Assembly (NCBI GenBank): GCA_946413945.1
Contig: CAMKMR010000004.1
Coordinates: forward strand, 1 to 22,247
Direction: 5' to 3'
DNA length: 22,247 nucleotides
DNA from: an uncultured Lachnospiraceae bacterium
Lineage (GTDB): Bacteria; Bacillota; Clostridia; Lachnospirales; Lachnospiraceae
The position numbers were made by a program, and so were the translations under genes. Numbering within the stretch: position 1 is the stretch's first letter; each line of letters starts with the position of its first letter. A model generated the notes under the pieces. It had not been told where the DNA came from. It saw nothing but the letters and a program-made list of their open reading frames with translations, and made no database searches. Of the stretch, positions 16,076 through 22,247 are shown piece by piece.

Positions 16076-16288
16076 CTAGATATTCATCCCAAGATTAATT
16101 ATAAAGCTTCCAGCTTCGATCACTGCAAATAAGATCATACTTATACGGCATAGTCTCGAATACTTTTTTCTTTTTTCCATATCATCCTTTTGCTTAAAAG
16201 CCACATAGCTCCAACGTATCAAAGAATATATCATCAGGCCAAATGCCATTATTATTAAAATATACTGGATAGTTGTTCGAATTCCCAT
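16076..16288 (-). CDS. Small two-TM membrane protein of unknown function
   Basis: A 70-residue protein, MGIRTTIQYILIIMAFGLMI onward, with two predicted membrane helices (about 8-27 and 51-68) joined by a basic loop containing KQKDDMEKRKKYSRL. The ATG at 16288 is chosen because GGAGG lies four bases upstream; a longer frame from 16315 would have no such site. A perfect TATAAT lies ~35 bases further upstream. It immediately precedes the HerA-type ATPase gene in the same orientation with no terminator, so the two are likely one operon. I do not recognise the family. Confidence 0.7.
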   Translation of the reverse strand: MGIRTTIQYILIIMAFGLMIYSLIRWSYVAFKQKDDMEKRKKYSRLCRISMILFAVIEAGSFIINLGMNI

Positions 16289-16321
16289 AAGACCTCCACC
16301 CCTCATAAAAAACATGATTCA

Positions 16322-16351
16322 ATTATAACATATGTATGTAAATGATGTTAC
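16322..16351 (-). promoter_or_regulatory. Sigma-A-like promoter of the small protein / HerA operon
   Basis: TATAAT at 16327-16322 on the minus strand, with GTAACA as a partial -35 18 bp upstream. It lies just after the terminator of the preceding gene, the expected place for a new transcription unit. Confidence 0.5.
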
Positions 16352-16378
16352 TCTTTGTTTCGTTGTCTAAGTCACCGT

Positions 16379-16434
16379 AAAAAAGGCTGTCACTTTAGAT
16401 GTATCGATCATACTCTAAAGTAACAGCCTTTTTT
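16379..16434 (-). terminator. Strong bidirectional terminator
   Basis: Arms AAAAAAGGCTGT + ACTTTAGA (16379-16399, one unpaired base) and TCTAAAGT + ACAGCCTTTTTT (16414-16434) form a 20-pair stem with a single mismatch. The loop contains GTAT facing ATAC, so the helix may extend. A and T runs on both sides make it work on either strand. It ends the UBA-domain gene unit and insulates the next promoter. Confidence 0.92.
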
Positions 16435-16514
16435 ATTATAAAGCTTATCTTTCTTTAATGTTATTCGTAACTTTACTTGCTTCTAATCCCTTTAATAACG
16501 GCAGCGTATTTTTT

Positions 16515-17081
16515 TTAAAGCTCAACATTCTTTACTTCTGCTTTTTCCTCTGTATTATCAGCAAAGTCTTTCTTTAATCTGTCAGCCGTCTCAGCAACCT
16601 TATCCATTGCACTATTAACAGTCTTTAGATCATTCTTTCCAATGATGTTATATTTATAATCAAAGAAAAGTGAGATAAGCATCAGGATAAGTAATACATG
16701 CCAGCCAAGTGCAAATATTACTAGTGCTGCTCCAAGAGGAATATCTATAACCTTCTTTTCCTTATGTTTTACAACGAAATGATTATCCGTGCATACTTTG
16801 ATAAATTTATCCCAGCCCTTCTTAACTTTCATCTTGCACGACTCCTCTTTATTCTTTCTCTCCTCGGCATTTACAGTCTTTTCAACATCATAAAGCTTAT
16901 CTTCTCCGTCATTTGATGAGTGATATGTTGTAACTGTTGATTTCTTAACCTTACCTAATGTTTCAAGATAGATCAGGGCATCAAGCATATCCCAGTTGCA
17001 TGCCTCTAATGCTCTTTTTGCCTCATCATAAGTTACATCTGCCTTTTCTCTTAATCTTTCAACTTTTTCAAAATTATCCAT
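16515..17081 (-). CDS. UBA-like domain plus DUF4342-type membrane protein
   Basis: A 188-residue protein. An N-terminal three-helix UBA/TS-N-like domain (about 1-44) contains VERLREKADVTYDEAKRAL and ACNWDMLDALIYL, the pattern shared with the start of EF-Ts. A polar linker of ~40 residues follows. A region with WDKFIKVCTDNHFVVKHKEK leads to one or two hydrophobic segments (IPLGAALVIFALGWHVLLIL), and the charged C-terminal tail is predicted helical. This arrangement matches what is called DUF4342; its role is unknown. The ATG at 17081 is chosen because AAAGGG lies about nine bases upstream; an in-frame ATG at 17114 has no ribosome-binding site. It lies after the CGTase-like gene and is followed by a strong terminator. 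Confidence 0.8.
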   Translation of the reverse strand: MDNFEKVERLREKADVTYDEAKRALEACNWDMLDALIYLETLGKVKKSTVTTYHSSNDGEDKLYDVEKTVNAEERKNKEESCKMKVKKGWDKFIKVCTDNHFVVKHKEKKVIDIPLGAALVIFALGWHVLLILMLISLFFDYKYNIIGKNDLKTVNSAMDKVAETADRLKKDFADNTEEKAEVKNVEL

Positions 17082-17125
17082 AATATAAACCCTTTCTTCC
17101 TTTCTTAGGAACATTTATTTTTGTT

Positions 17126-17156
17126 ATGTATCTTGTTTACATGTACTAAGATACAT
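17126..17156. repeat. Perfect 9-bp inverted repeat upstream of the UBA-domain gene
   Basis: ATGTATCTT (17126-17134) and AAGATACAT (17148-17156) are exact inverted copies around a 13-base loop that itself contains the palindrome ACATGT. No T-run follows on the minus strand, so it is not a classical terminator for the CGTase-like gene. It may be an operator or mRNA hairpin. Just above it, an A/T-rich low-complexity tract (17160-17228) fills the rest of the gap. Confidence 0.6.
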
Positions 17157-17227
17157 CTTAAGGATTAATGAATCTTTTAACTAAGATTAAAAGAAGATTA
17201 AAGAGTATTAAAAATAATTAAAGAAAA

Positions 17228-19363
17228 TTAGTTATTAAAGTCGTCTACCACAATTCCAGTTCCATCTGTAACTGTTGTATATACGTGGTTTGCACCACTT
17301 TCCCAAACAACATTTCCAGCTGAATCTTTCTTTATGTATTTATATTCAAGCTTTGTTCCCTTTGGAAGACTGATATCAAAGAACCATGTTGGATAATTTG
17401 CAATACTTGCTGTATTGTTAAAGAAACATCCCACTGCCCTGTCAGGATCCCAGTTTCCAAGTTCCTCACAGTTACCAACAATGTATACCGCCTGACCGTA
17501 ATCAGTCTCAGCATTATTTACATAGAATCTTGTAGCTACCTGAGATGCTGTAAGAACTCTAAATCCATCATATGCATCTTTATCTCCATCACAAGTATTT
17601 ACTGTAATTGTATACTTTCCACCAGCAACTTCAGGAATCTGAACTTCGATAAGAGAATCTGACCAATCTAATACTGTAGCTTCTGTCTTACCAAATGTTA
17701 CGTTGCCCTGTGTATCACCAAATCCACGTCCTGAAATAGAAATCTTATTTCCACTGATTCCCATGCCAGGATCAACATTACCGATATTTACATTCTGCTC
17801 ATCAGTTGTATATGTCCATACTGCGCACTCGCCACCATTAAGTGTAAAGTTTGATACAGCACCCTTGGCATTTACGCTTATAGTCTCACCATTTAAGATA
17901 CCATCTAATTCATCGTTATAGCTGCCTTCTGGTAAATCTGTAAAGAGGCCTGTGATATCATAGCTTACATTTTCATTTCTATTAACAGCAGTAAGAACTA
18001 CGTCATTACCAAACTTACGCTCATAAATTAAAACGTCATCATTAACCCATTTCTCTTCACTTGTACCATAACTAAGAGCTGCATTAGTCTTACGAAGTGG
18101 AGCAAGCTTTGAAATTACCTGATATGCTGTAGTGTTAGTATTAAACGATGTCATATCCGCTCTATTATCAGGATCAGATAAACCTGTCATATACTGTTCT
18201 GAACCATAATAGATAGTTGGTACGCCACGAGAAGTAAGAAGCAGAACATATGCCTGATTTACACTGCTTTGTCCATCCTTACCAATCGACATAAAACGGG
18301 CCATATCATGGTTATCGATAAATGTAACCTGGTCATTAACCTCATTATAATCATTTTCTGTATCTACCATTACCTGATATAACTTATCCATTGTATCTTC
18401 CTCAGAACCAATGGCATTTCTGACTGCACTAGAATAACGGAAATCAAGGAGACTCATGCCGCTGTTATTTACGAAATTAGTCATCTCGCCTGTAGGTTTA
18501 GATGGATCCCAATACCACTCGCCAAATACAAATACGTCATGATCTTCGTAAATATCACTAAGCCAGTTTGTCTGCCATCCCTGTGGCATATGCTTAACAG
18601 CATCCACACGGATTCCATCAACGCCCTTATCAAGCCACATATCAATTGCGTCCTTAAGATATTCATCTACTGTAGCATTCATATGATTTAAATCAGCTAA
18701 GCCATACATGCTGTGGTATGTAGCATTTTCAAGCCAATCATAATCCTTGATCCATTCTTCATGATTGAAAATTCCCTGTGTATCATTTGTAAATGATCCA
18801 ACAAAAGCTCCATCTCTATAAAGTGCACCATCTTCTGGAAAATAGATATCATCATATTCAGCTGTAGATGTATGATTAGGTGCAAAATCAATAATGATCT
18901 TTAGTCCATTTGCATGGGCTGTATCAACCAATGTCTGGAAATCATCCATAGATCCGAAAGCAGAATTTGTACGGAAGAAATCCTTAGCCCAATAACCGTG
19001 ATAAGAAGCACAACCGTTACTTGGATCAATTATCATGATATTTTCAACAGGTGAAGATATCCAAAGTGCTGTAACACCCAGATTAGTAAAATACCCATCA
19101 CTTATCTTCTGTGTGATGCCTGCCCAGTCGCCACCATGATACTTACGATTATCATACTTATCAAAAATTTCACCTGATGGATTATTAGAGCTGTCACCAT
19201 CTACGAAACGATCTGTAACGATCTGATAGATAACGTCTGTTGAATACCCTGCTGTGTTTGATGTGTCTGAATCTTCCTTCGCCTCAACCGGTGCCATTGG
19301 AAAGTTTGATAATGTCAATGCTGATGCTAACGCCAATGCACCCAACTTCTTTAAAAACTTCAT
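17228..19363 (-). CDS. Secreted cyclomaltodextrin glucanotransferase-like GH13 enzyme with TIG and CBM20 domains
   Basis: A 711-residue enzyme acting on starch or maltodextrins outside the cell. A signal peptide ends PVEA at about residue 28. The order of domains is that of CGTases: catalytic barrel A with B loop (about 41-430), C domain (430-520), IPT/TIG domain D (524-604), and starch-binding CBM20 domain E (607-711, with GNWDP and WESGANH). Compared with Bacillus circulans CGTase the numbering offset is a constant 25: nucleophile Asp254 (RVDAVKH), acid/base Glu282 (FGEW), Asp353 (DNHD). Subsite aromatics are Tyr208 (Phe183), Tyr220 (Tyr195) and Tyr284 (Phe259). Retention of the central Tyr favours transglycosylation/cyclisation over simple hydrolysis, but product type cannot be proved. 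GAGGA lies eight bases before the ATG. It has no cell-wall anchor. Confidence 0.9.
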   Translation of the reverse strand: MKFLKKLGALALASALTLSNFPMAPVEAKEDSDTSNTAGYSTDVIYQIVTDRFVDGDSSNNPSGEIFDKYDNRKYHGGDWAGITQKISDGYFTNLGVTALWISSPVENIMIIDPSNGCASYHGYWAKDFFRTNSAFGSMDDFQTLVDTAHANGLKIIIDFAPNHTSTAEYDDIYFPEDGALYRDGAFVGSFTNDTQGIFNHEEWIKDYDWLENATYHSMYGLADLNHMNATVDEYLKDAIDMWLDKGVDGIRVDAVKHMPQGWQTNWLSDIYEDHDVFVFGEWYWDPSKPTGEMTNFVNNSGMSLLDFRYSSAVRNAIGSEEDTMDKLYQVMVDTENDYNEVNDQVTFIDNHDMARFMSIGKDGQSSVNQAYVLLLTSRGVPTIYYGSEQYMTGLSDPDNRADMTSFNTNTTAYQVISKLAPLRKTNAALSYGTSEEKWVNDDVLIYERKFGNDVVLTAVNRNENVSYDITGLFTDLPEGSYNDELDGILNGETISVNAKGAVSNFTLNGGECAVWTYTTDEQNVNIGNVDPGMGISGNKISISGRGFGDTQGNVTFGKTEATVLDWSDSLIEVQIPEVAGGKYTITVNTCDGDKDAYDGFRVLTASQVATRFYVNNAETDYGQAVYIVGNCEELGNWDPDRAVGCFFNNTASIANYPTWFFDISLPKGTKLEYKYIKKDSAGNVVWESGANHVYTTVTDGTGIVVDDFNN

Positions 19364-19442
19364 TTTTCATGTCCTCGCTTTCTTCTGGTTTATTCGCCCA
19401 AGCAGTTACATGCATTTTTAAAAACCCCGCTGTCATATTAGC

Positions 19443-19492
19443 TTAAACGTTTAACCATTTAATACAATATCATGTATAATATTTCACGTCAA
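19443..19492 (-). promoter_or_regulatory. Sigma-A promoter and palindromic operator of the CGTase-like gene
   Basis: TTGACG (-35, 19492-19487) and TATTGT (-10, 19469-19464) are separated by exactly 17 bp on the minus strand. Ten bases further, across the predicted transcription start, lies the perfect 12-bp palindrome TTAAACGTTTAA (19443-19454). Its central CG with A/T half-sites is typical of LacI-family repressors of sugar genes; the match to the CcpA cre consensus is incomplete at the outer TG and CA. A leader of ~90 bases follows. Confidence 0.7.
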
Positions 19493-19547
19493 TTTTAAAA
19501 TTTGCTAGATTTCCAAAAAACATTTTGTATATCTTATATAAAGTTAT

Positions 19548-19577
19548 AATCGATAATCCATTCCTTTTGTATCGATT
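19548..19577. repeat. 8-bp inverted repeat upstream of the CGTase promoter
   Basis: AATCGATA (19548-19555) and TATCGATT (19570-19577) are exact inverted copies with centres 22 bp apart, about 55 bp upstream of the -35 element. The spacing of two helical turns is what a dimeric activator would need. No regulator is known. The rest of 19364-19693 holds only the promoter, the operator and the terminator; no gene is seen. Confidence 0.5.
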
Positions 19578-19658
19578 GCACATTTACGTTGTTGATCAGT
19601 TTTTTAATAAAAATTTCTTATTCTAAACAATAAAAACAAACACCTTTAGGATCTGGCA

Positions 19659-19693
19659 AAAAAAACGGGCGTCGTACGACACCCGTTTTTTTA
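19659..19693 (-). terminator. Strong terminator after the tRNA-binding-domain gene
   Basis: The stem pairs AAACGGGCGTCG with the matching GACACCCGTTT around a short loop (TAC core). A- and T-runs on both sides make it bidirectional. It lies immediately after the stop codon at 19694. Confidence 0.9.
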
Positions 19694-20200
19694 TTAATAA
19701 AGTTTTGCACCTGCAGGAATATGGTTATCAACCATAAGAAGATGAAGCTCTTCACCTTCTCCTTCCTTAAATTCACTTACAGCTGAAAGAAGCATACCGC
19801 ATGACTCAATACCCATCATTGCTCTTGGTGGAAGATTTGTGATAGCGATAAGAGTCTTACCGATAAGTTCTTCAGGCTCATAGAATGCATGTATTCCTGA
19901 AAGGATTGTTCTATCTTTTCCTGTACCATCATCAAGAGTAAACTGAAGTAACTTCTTTGACTTAGGAACAGCAACACAATCCTTAACTTTTACAGCTCTG
20001 AAATCTGACTTTGAGAATGTCTCAAAATCAACAGTCTCTTCAAATAATGGCTCGATCTTTACATTGCTGAAATCAATCTTTTCATTTGGTGTAAAGAATC
20101 CTGTCTTTGCTTCTTCTTTAACTTCCTCTTTATCCTCTGAAGCATTTCCCGATGCAGCCTTTGATGCACTCTTTAAAGTAGGGAGAACATTTGTTTGCAA
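19694..20200 (-). CDS. Free-standing methionyl-tRNA-synthetase C-terminal tRNA-binding domain (possible metG fragment)
   Basis: About 168 residues. An Ala/Ser/Glu/Lys-rich linker (first ~60) is followed by an OB-fold tRNA-binding domain: FSKSDFRAVKVKDCVAVPKS, LDDGTGKDRTILSGIHAFYEP, IAITNLPPRAMMGIESCGML and PAGAKLY. This is the domain usually found at the C-terminus of MetRS (MetG), or alone as CsaA/Trbp111-like proteins. The catalytic MetRS part is missing: an in-frame TAG lies at about 20230 and no ATG is available. The best start is TTG 20200, with GGAG nine bases before it; another TTG lies at 20215. Upstream are integrase-type repeats and an integrase 3' end, so it may be a piece of metG cut off by element insertion or rearrangement. 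It could also work as a separate tRNA-binding protein. The terminator behind it is intact. Confidence 0.75.
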   Translation of the reverse strand: MQTNVLPTLKSASKAASGNASEDKEEVKEEAKTGFFTPNEKIDFSNVKIEPLFEETVDFETFSKSDFRAVKVKDCVAVPKSKKLLQFTLDDGTGKDRTILSGIHAFYEPEELIGKTLIAITNLPPRAMMGIESCGMLLSAVSEFKEGEGEELHLLMVDNHIPAGAKLY

Positions 20201-20292
20201 TTTATATTTCTCCAAACTGATTTGCGTCTATTTATAATTCATTTTTTAACAAGTTCATTTTTGTTCGGATTTATGCAACTTTTTACGTCTTT

Positions 20293-20331
20293 TTGTTGTC
20301 AGATTGTTGTCATCCATCCTATTTTGTTGTC
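20293..20331. repeat. Three direct TTGTTGTC repeats next to the integrase end
   Basis: TTGTTGTC occurs at 20293-20300, 20304-20311 and 20324-20331, spaced 11 and 20 bp, i.e. one and two helical turns. They lie between the integrase C-terminal coding sequence and the tRNA-binding-domain gene. Tyrosine integrases of conjugative elements and phages bind short direct repeats (arm sites) near their att site, so this is a candidate element end. The att core itself cannot be defined without the other end. Confidence 0.55.
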
Positions 20332-20365
20332 CTACCTGAAAGTCCCATTCAATATGGACTCTCTT

Positions 20366-21031
20366 CTAAAAAACGTCTAAATTTTTTGCCAGATTCTCAA
20401 TAGATTCTCTGGTACTTTCTGCATTTACTTCTGCGTAGATATTCATAGTTGTCGATACATCTGCGTGTCCCATTAACTGCTGAATAATTTTGACATTCGT
20501 TTCATTCTCACATATTCTTGCAAGCACAAGCTCCAATTTTCTTGTCTCAGTATTATTCCTCAATTCACCTTCAAGATACCATTTCATCTTCTCGTATATT
20601 CGGGGATTAACAGTTGATATAGAATTGTAAATATCTGTATCATCCATAATTGAATTACGAAGAATATTTCTTGAATTTAAATAATCATTTTCAATCGCAT
20701 CAGAAAAATCATTTTTCTTCCCAAGCAACTGTTGGCAACGATTCTCAAACTGCTCAAGCATAGTGTTTATTTCATCAAAATCAGTGACATAGGAAGTGTA
20801 ATTGTATTCGAGGTTAAGCTTCTTAAGGCAATCAAGAACCTTTCTTCTCTTGCTATTACGAACAAGAATCTTATTGCTGATCTCAAAATATATCTCAGCC
20901 GCAAAATTCCTTAACTCCTCTTCCTCCGCTATAATATCTTCCAACATTTCTGCTTTTTTTCTATAATTTGTTGTAATAAAATCATTATTCTGCAGTTTTT
21001 CTCTGCAAACTGTTAGAGGATGTATTTTCAT
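20366..21031 (-). CDS. Chimeric ORF: unknown N-terminal part joined to tyrosine integrase C-terminus
   Basis: A 221-residue frame. Residues ~1-175 are charged and mostly helical (MKIHPLTVCREKLQNNDFIT, EEEELRNFAAEIYFEISNKI) with no family I can name. From about 176 the text CENETNVKIIQQLMGHADVS, then TTMNIYAEVNAEST, is the end of a phage/ICE tyrosine integrase, with the GH box and catalytic Tyr199. The N-terminal domains, the first catalytic Arg and the H-x-x-R box are missing, so it cannot recombine DNA. The ATG at 21031 lies one base after the permease stop, indicating translational coupling; a TTG 33 bases upstream is a weaker choice. The N-terminal part thus belongs to the ABC transporter operon, and an in-frame deletion seems to have joined it to an integrase remnant. 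The N-terminal text is only loosely like lantibiotic dehydratase N-termini. Confidence 0.65.
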   Translation of the reverse strand: MKIHPLTVCREKLQNNDFITTNYRKKAEMLEDIIAEEEELRNFAAEIYFEISNKILVRNSKRRKVLDCLKKLNLEYNYTSYVTDFDEINTMLEQFENRCQQLLGKKNDFSDAIENDYLNSRNILRNSIMDDTDIYNSISTVNPRIYEKMKWYLEGELRNNTETRKLELVLARICENETNVKIIQQLMGHADVSTTMNIYAEVNAESTRESIENLAKNLDVF

Positions 21032-21032
21032 C

Positions 21033-21782
21033 TTATTTTTTCTTCTTCCATTTAATTCCAACAAAAATTCCCGCTACAATAATCAAGCCTACTAGGAATG
21101 CCATTGAAAACCAAAAGCCCTTAACATCGCTGCTATATCGCTCGATATCCCACGCTACTCTAAGAACATTTGTCATGTGATAAAGCGGATTGATCATAGC
21201 TACCTTCTGGAATGATCCTGGCATCATACTTAAAGGAATAGTAGTATCGCTCAGAATGAACATTGGCATAAAGAAAGCCATCATTGCTGCTGAATATGTA
21301 TTGAGCTTATCTATTAAAATACCTGCTCCAAATCCAAGACACAGTGAGTAAACAATAGTAACCACATATGACACACAGTAAATTACTGGATTAGGAAGAG
21401 TTACATTGAATCTGAATACTGCTAAAAGTAAAATAATAACAAATCCCAAAAGAGCAAGTAAAAAGCCCTTAAATACAACTACACCCATGATTCTGCCAAG
21501 ACTGATTGGAGTTGCTGATAAACGCTTATAAATTCCTTTTTCCTTGTCACCTACAACCTGATTACCAACGTTATATACTGACGAAGCAAAAAGAATAATT
21601 ACAGAAAATCCAGGAATGTAGTTTGCAAAAAAACTGAATCCGTTATAATCTACATTTCCGTACATCATTCCGAAAAACAAGAAACTGAAAACAGGCATAA
21701 GTAAACTAAACAACAAATATAAAGGCTGTCTAAGATACACTTTTATTTCCACCTTTAACTGCTCAATCAACATCGCCATCAT
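21033..21782 (-). CDS. ABC-2 type transporter permease
   Basis: A 249-residue membrane protein with six predicted helices: first at about 22-38, then five from about residue 55 to 245. It carries the ABC-2 feature VVGDKEKGIYKRLSATPIS, the amphipathic region before TM3, and PGSFQKVAMINPLYHMTNVL near the last external loop. Such permeases export or give immunity to antibiotics, peptides or lipids. The start has AGGAGG five bases before the first ATG (21782) and overlaps the end of the ATPase gene by 20 bases. Its stop is one base from the start of the next ORF. The substrate is unknown; the three-gene coupling suggests a dedicated small export or bacteriocin-immunity unit. Confidence 0.85.
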   Translation of the reverse strand: MMAMLIEQLKVEIKVYLRQPLYLLFSLLMPVFSFLFFGMMYGNVDYNGFSFFANYIPGFSVIILFASSVYNVGNQVVGDKEKGIYKRLSATPISLGRIMGVVVFKGFLLALLGFVIILLLAVFRFNVTLPNPVIYCVSYVVTIVYSLCLGFGAGILIDKLNTYSAAMMAFFMPMFILSDTTIPLSMMPGSFQKVAMINPLYHMTNVLRVAWDIERYSSDVKGFWFSMAFLVGLIIVAGIFVGIKWKKKK

Positions 21783-22247
21783 CTTTACCTCCTGAAATTC
21801 TTAAATATATTTCTGACAGATCCTTACTTTCTTGCTGCTCAAAGAATTTGTCTAATGCTCCAGCATACAAAAGTTCACCATCCTTAAGATATACGATCTT
21901 ATCACAATACTTCTGTACCTCTTCCATGTAGTGAGATGACAAGAACAGAAGAGTGTCATTACAAAGCTCTTTAAGTACTGTCCAGAAATCATGTCTGGCT
22001 CTTGGATCAAGACCTGTTGTAGGCTCGTCAAGAAATACAACCTTTGGCTTATTAATAAATGCTAAAGCCAGGTTGACTTTTTGCTTCATTCCACCTGACA
22101 GCTTGTCATAGTATTTATTTTGATAATCTGTTATCTTCAGCTTATCCATCAAATAATTTATCTCAAAAGTATCCTTGTAGTAGCTCTTAAAAAGACGCAG
22201 AAGCTCTATAACCTTCATATTGCTATAAAAAGCATTAGACTGAAGAA
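21763..22247 (-). CDS. ABC-2 type transporter ATP-binding protein (partial, 5' end off right edge)
   Basis: The reading frame is open to the right edge; the visible 161 residues begin LQSNAFYSNMKVIELLRLF, i.e. at the Q-loop, so Walker A lies outside the window and Met at 22218 is internal. Visible motifs are signature LSGGMKQKVNLALAF, Walker B VVFLDEPTTGLDP, D-loop, and switch His in LFLSSHYMEEV. The C-terminus ends SGGKDDGDVD. This is the CcmA/DrrA-type class that drives ABC-2 permeases. It overlaps the permease gene by 20 bases. Confidence 0.88.
   Translation of the reverse strand, partial: LQSNAFYSNMKVIELLRLFKSYYKDTFEINYLMDKLKITDYQNKYYDKLSGGMKQKVNLALAFINKPKVVFLDEPTTGLDPRARHDFWTVLKELCNDTLLFLSSHYMEEVQKYCDKIVYLKDGELLYAGALDKFFEQQESKDLSEIYLRISGGKDDGDVD

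Noticed and set aside
19364..19693. Riboswitch or small RNA in the long leader region before the CGTase gene
   Set aside because: Only a promoter, palindromes and a terminator could be seen; no known aptamer core or conserved RNA pattern was recognised.
20366..21031. Functional integrase gene
   Set aside because: Only the last ~45 residues are integrase-like; the catalytic Arg, His-x-x-Arg box and DNA-binding domains are missing.
22218..22218. Start codon of the ABC ATPase at 22218
   Set aside because: The frame continues upstream with Q-loop residues LQSNAFYSN, so this Met is internal and the gene is cut by the window edge.

Overview
The window looks like an AT-rich chromosome segment from an anaerobic, saccharolytic Firmicute, most likely a Lachnospiraceae member of the Butyrivibrio/Roseburia kind. 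The basis is AT-rich codon use, strong AGGAGG-type ribosome binding sites, GH94 phosphorylases, a clostridial CGTase-like enzyme and YesM/YesN-type two-component proteins. The genus is inference. Every gene I can support lies on the minus strand, so the window is read from right (22247) to left (1).

Right end (19694-22247): an ABC-2 type exporter (ATPase cut by the right edge, then permease) is translationally coupled to an ORF with an unrecognised N-terminal part. That ORF ends in the last ~45 residues of a tyrosine integrase. Next come three TTGTTGTC repeats and a free-standing tRNA-binding domain of the kind found at the C-terminus of methionyl-tRNA synthetase. This looks like the scar of a mobile element.

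Middle right (14414-19363): a secreted five-domain CGTase-like GH13 enzyme has a clear sigma-A promoter and a palindromic operator. It is followed by a UBA-like/DUF4342-like membrane protein, a strong bidirectional terminator, a small two-TM protein and a HerA/DUF853-type ATPase.

Centre (5690-14308): one functional block. A membrane-anchored periplasmic-binding-protein-like sensor, a YesM/LytS-type histidine kinase and an AraC-type response regulator form an HptA-HptS-HptR (PgtC-like) three-component system. Next come a lipoprotein solute-binding protein, a fused double permease, an ATPase of the 'ferric' FbpABC class and an MgtC/SapB membrane protein 17 nt downstream. The binding protein lacks the Tyr-Tyr iron motif of FbpA, and its partner is an Hpt-like sensor. 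I therefore read it as an AfuABC-like importer of a phosphorylated metabolite rather than of iron.

Left end (1-5511): an SGNH/GDSL hydrolase is followed by three tandem 39-bp repeats, then two consecutive GH94 glycoside phosphorylases (the second cut by the left edge). The first GH94 promoter carries an AAGCGCTT palindrome, typical of LacI-family control. Together with the CGTase and the predicted sugar-phosphate importer, this suggests a region for glucan breakdown and phosphorylated-sugar economy.
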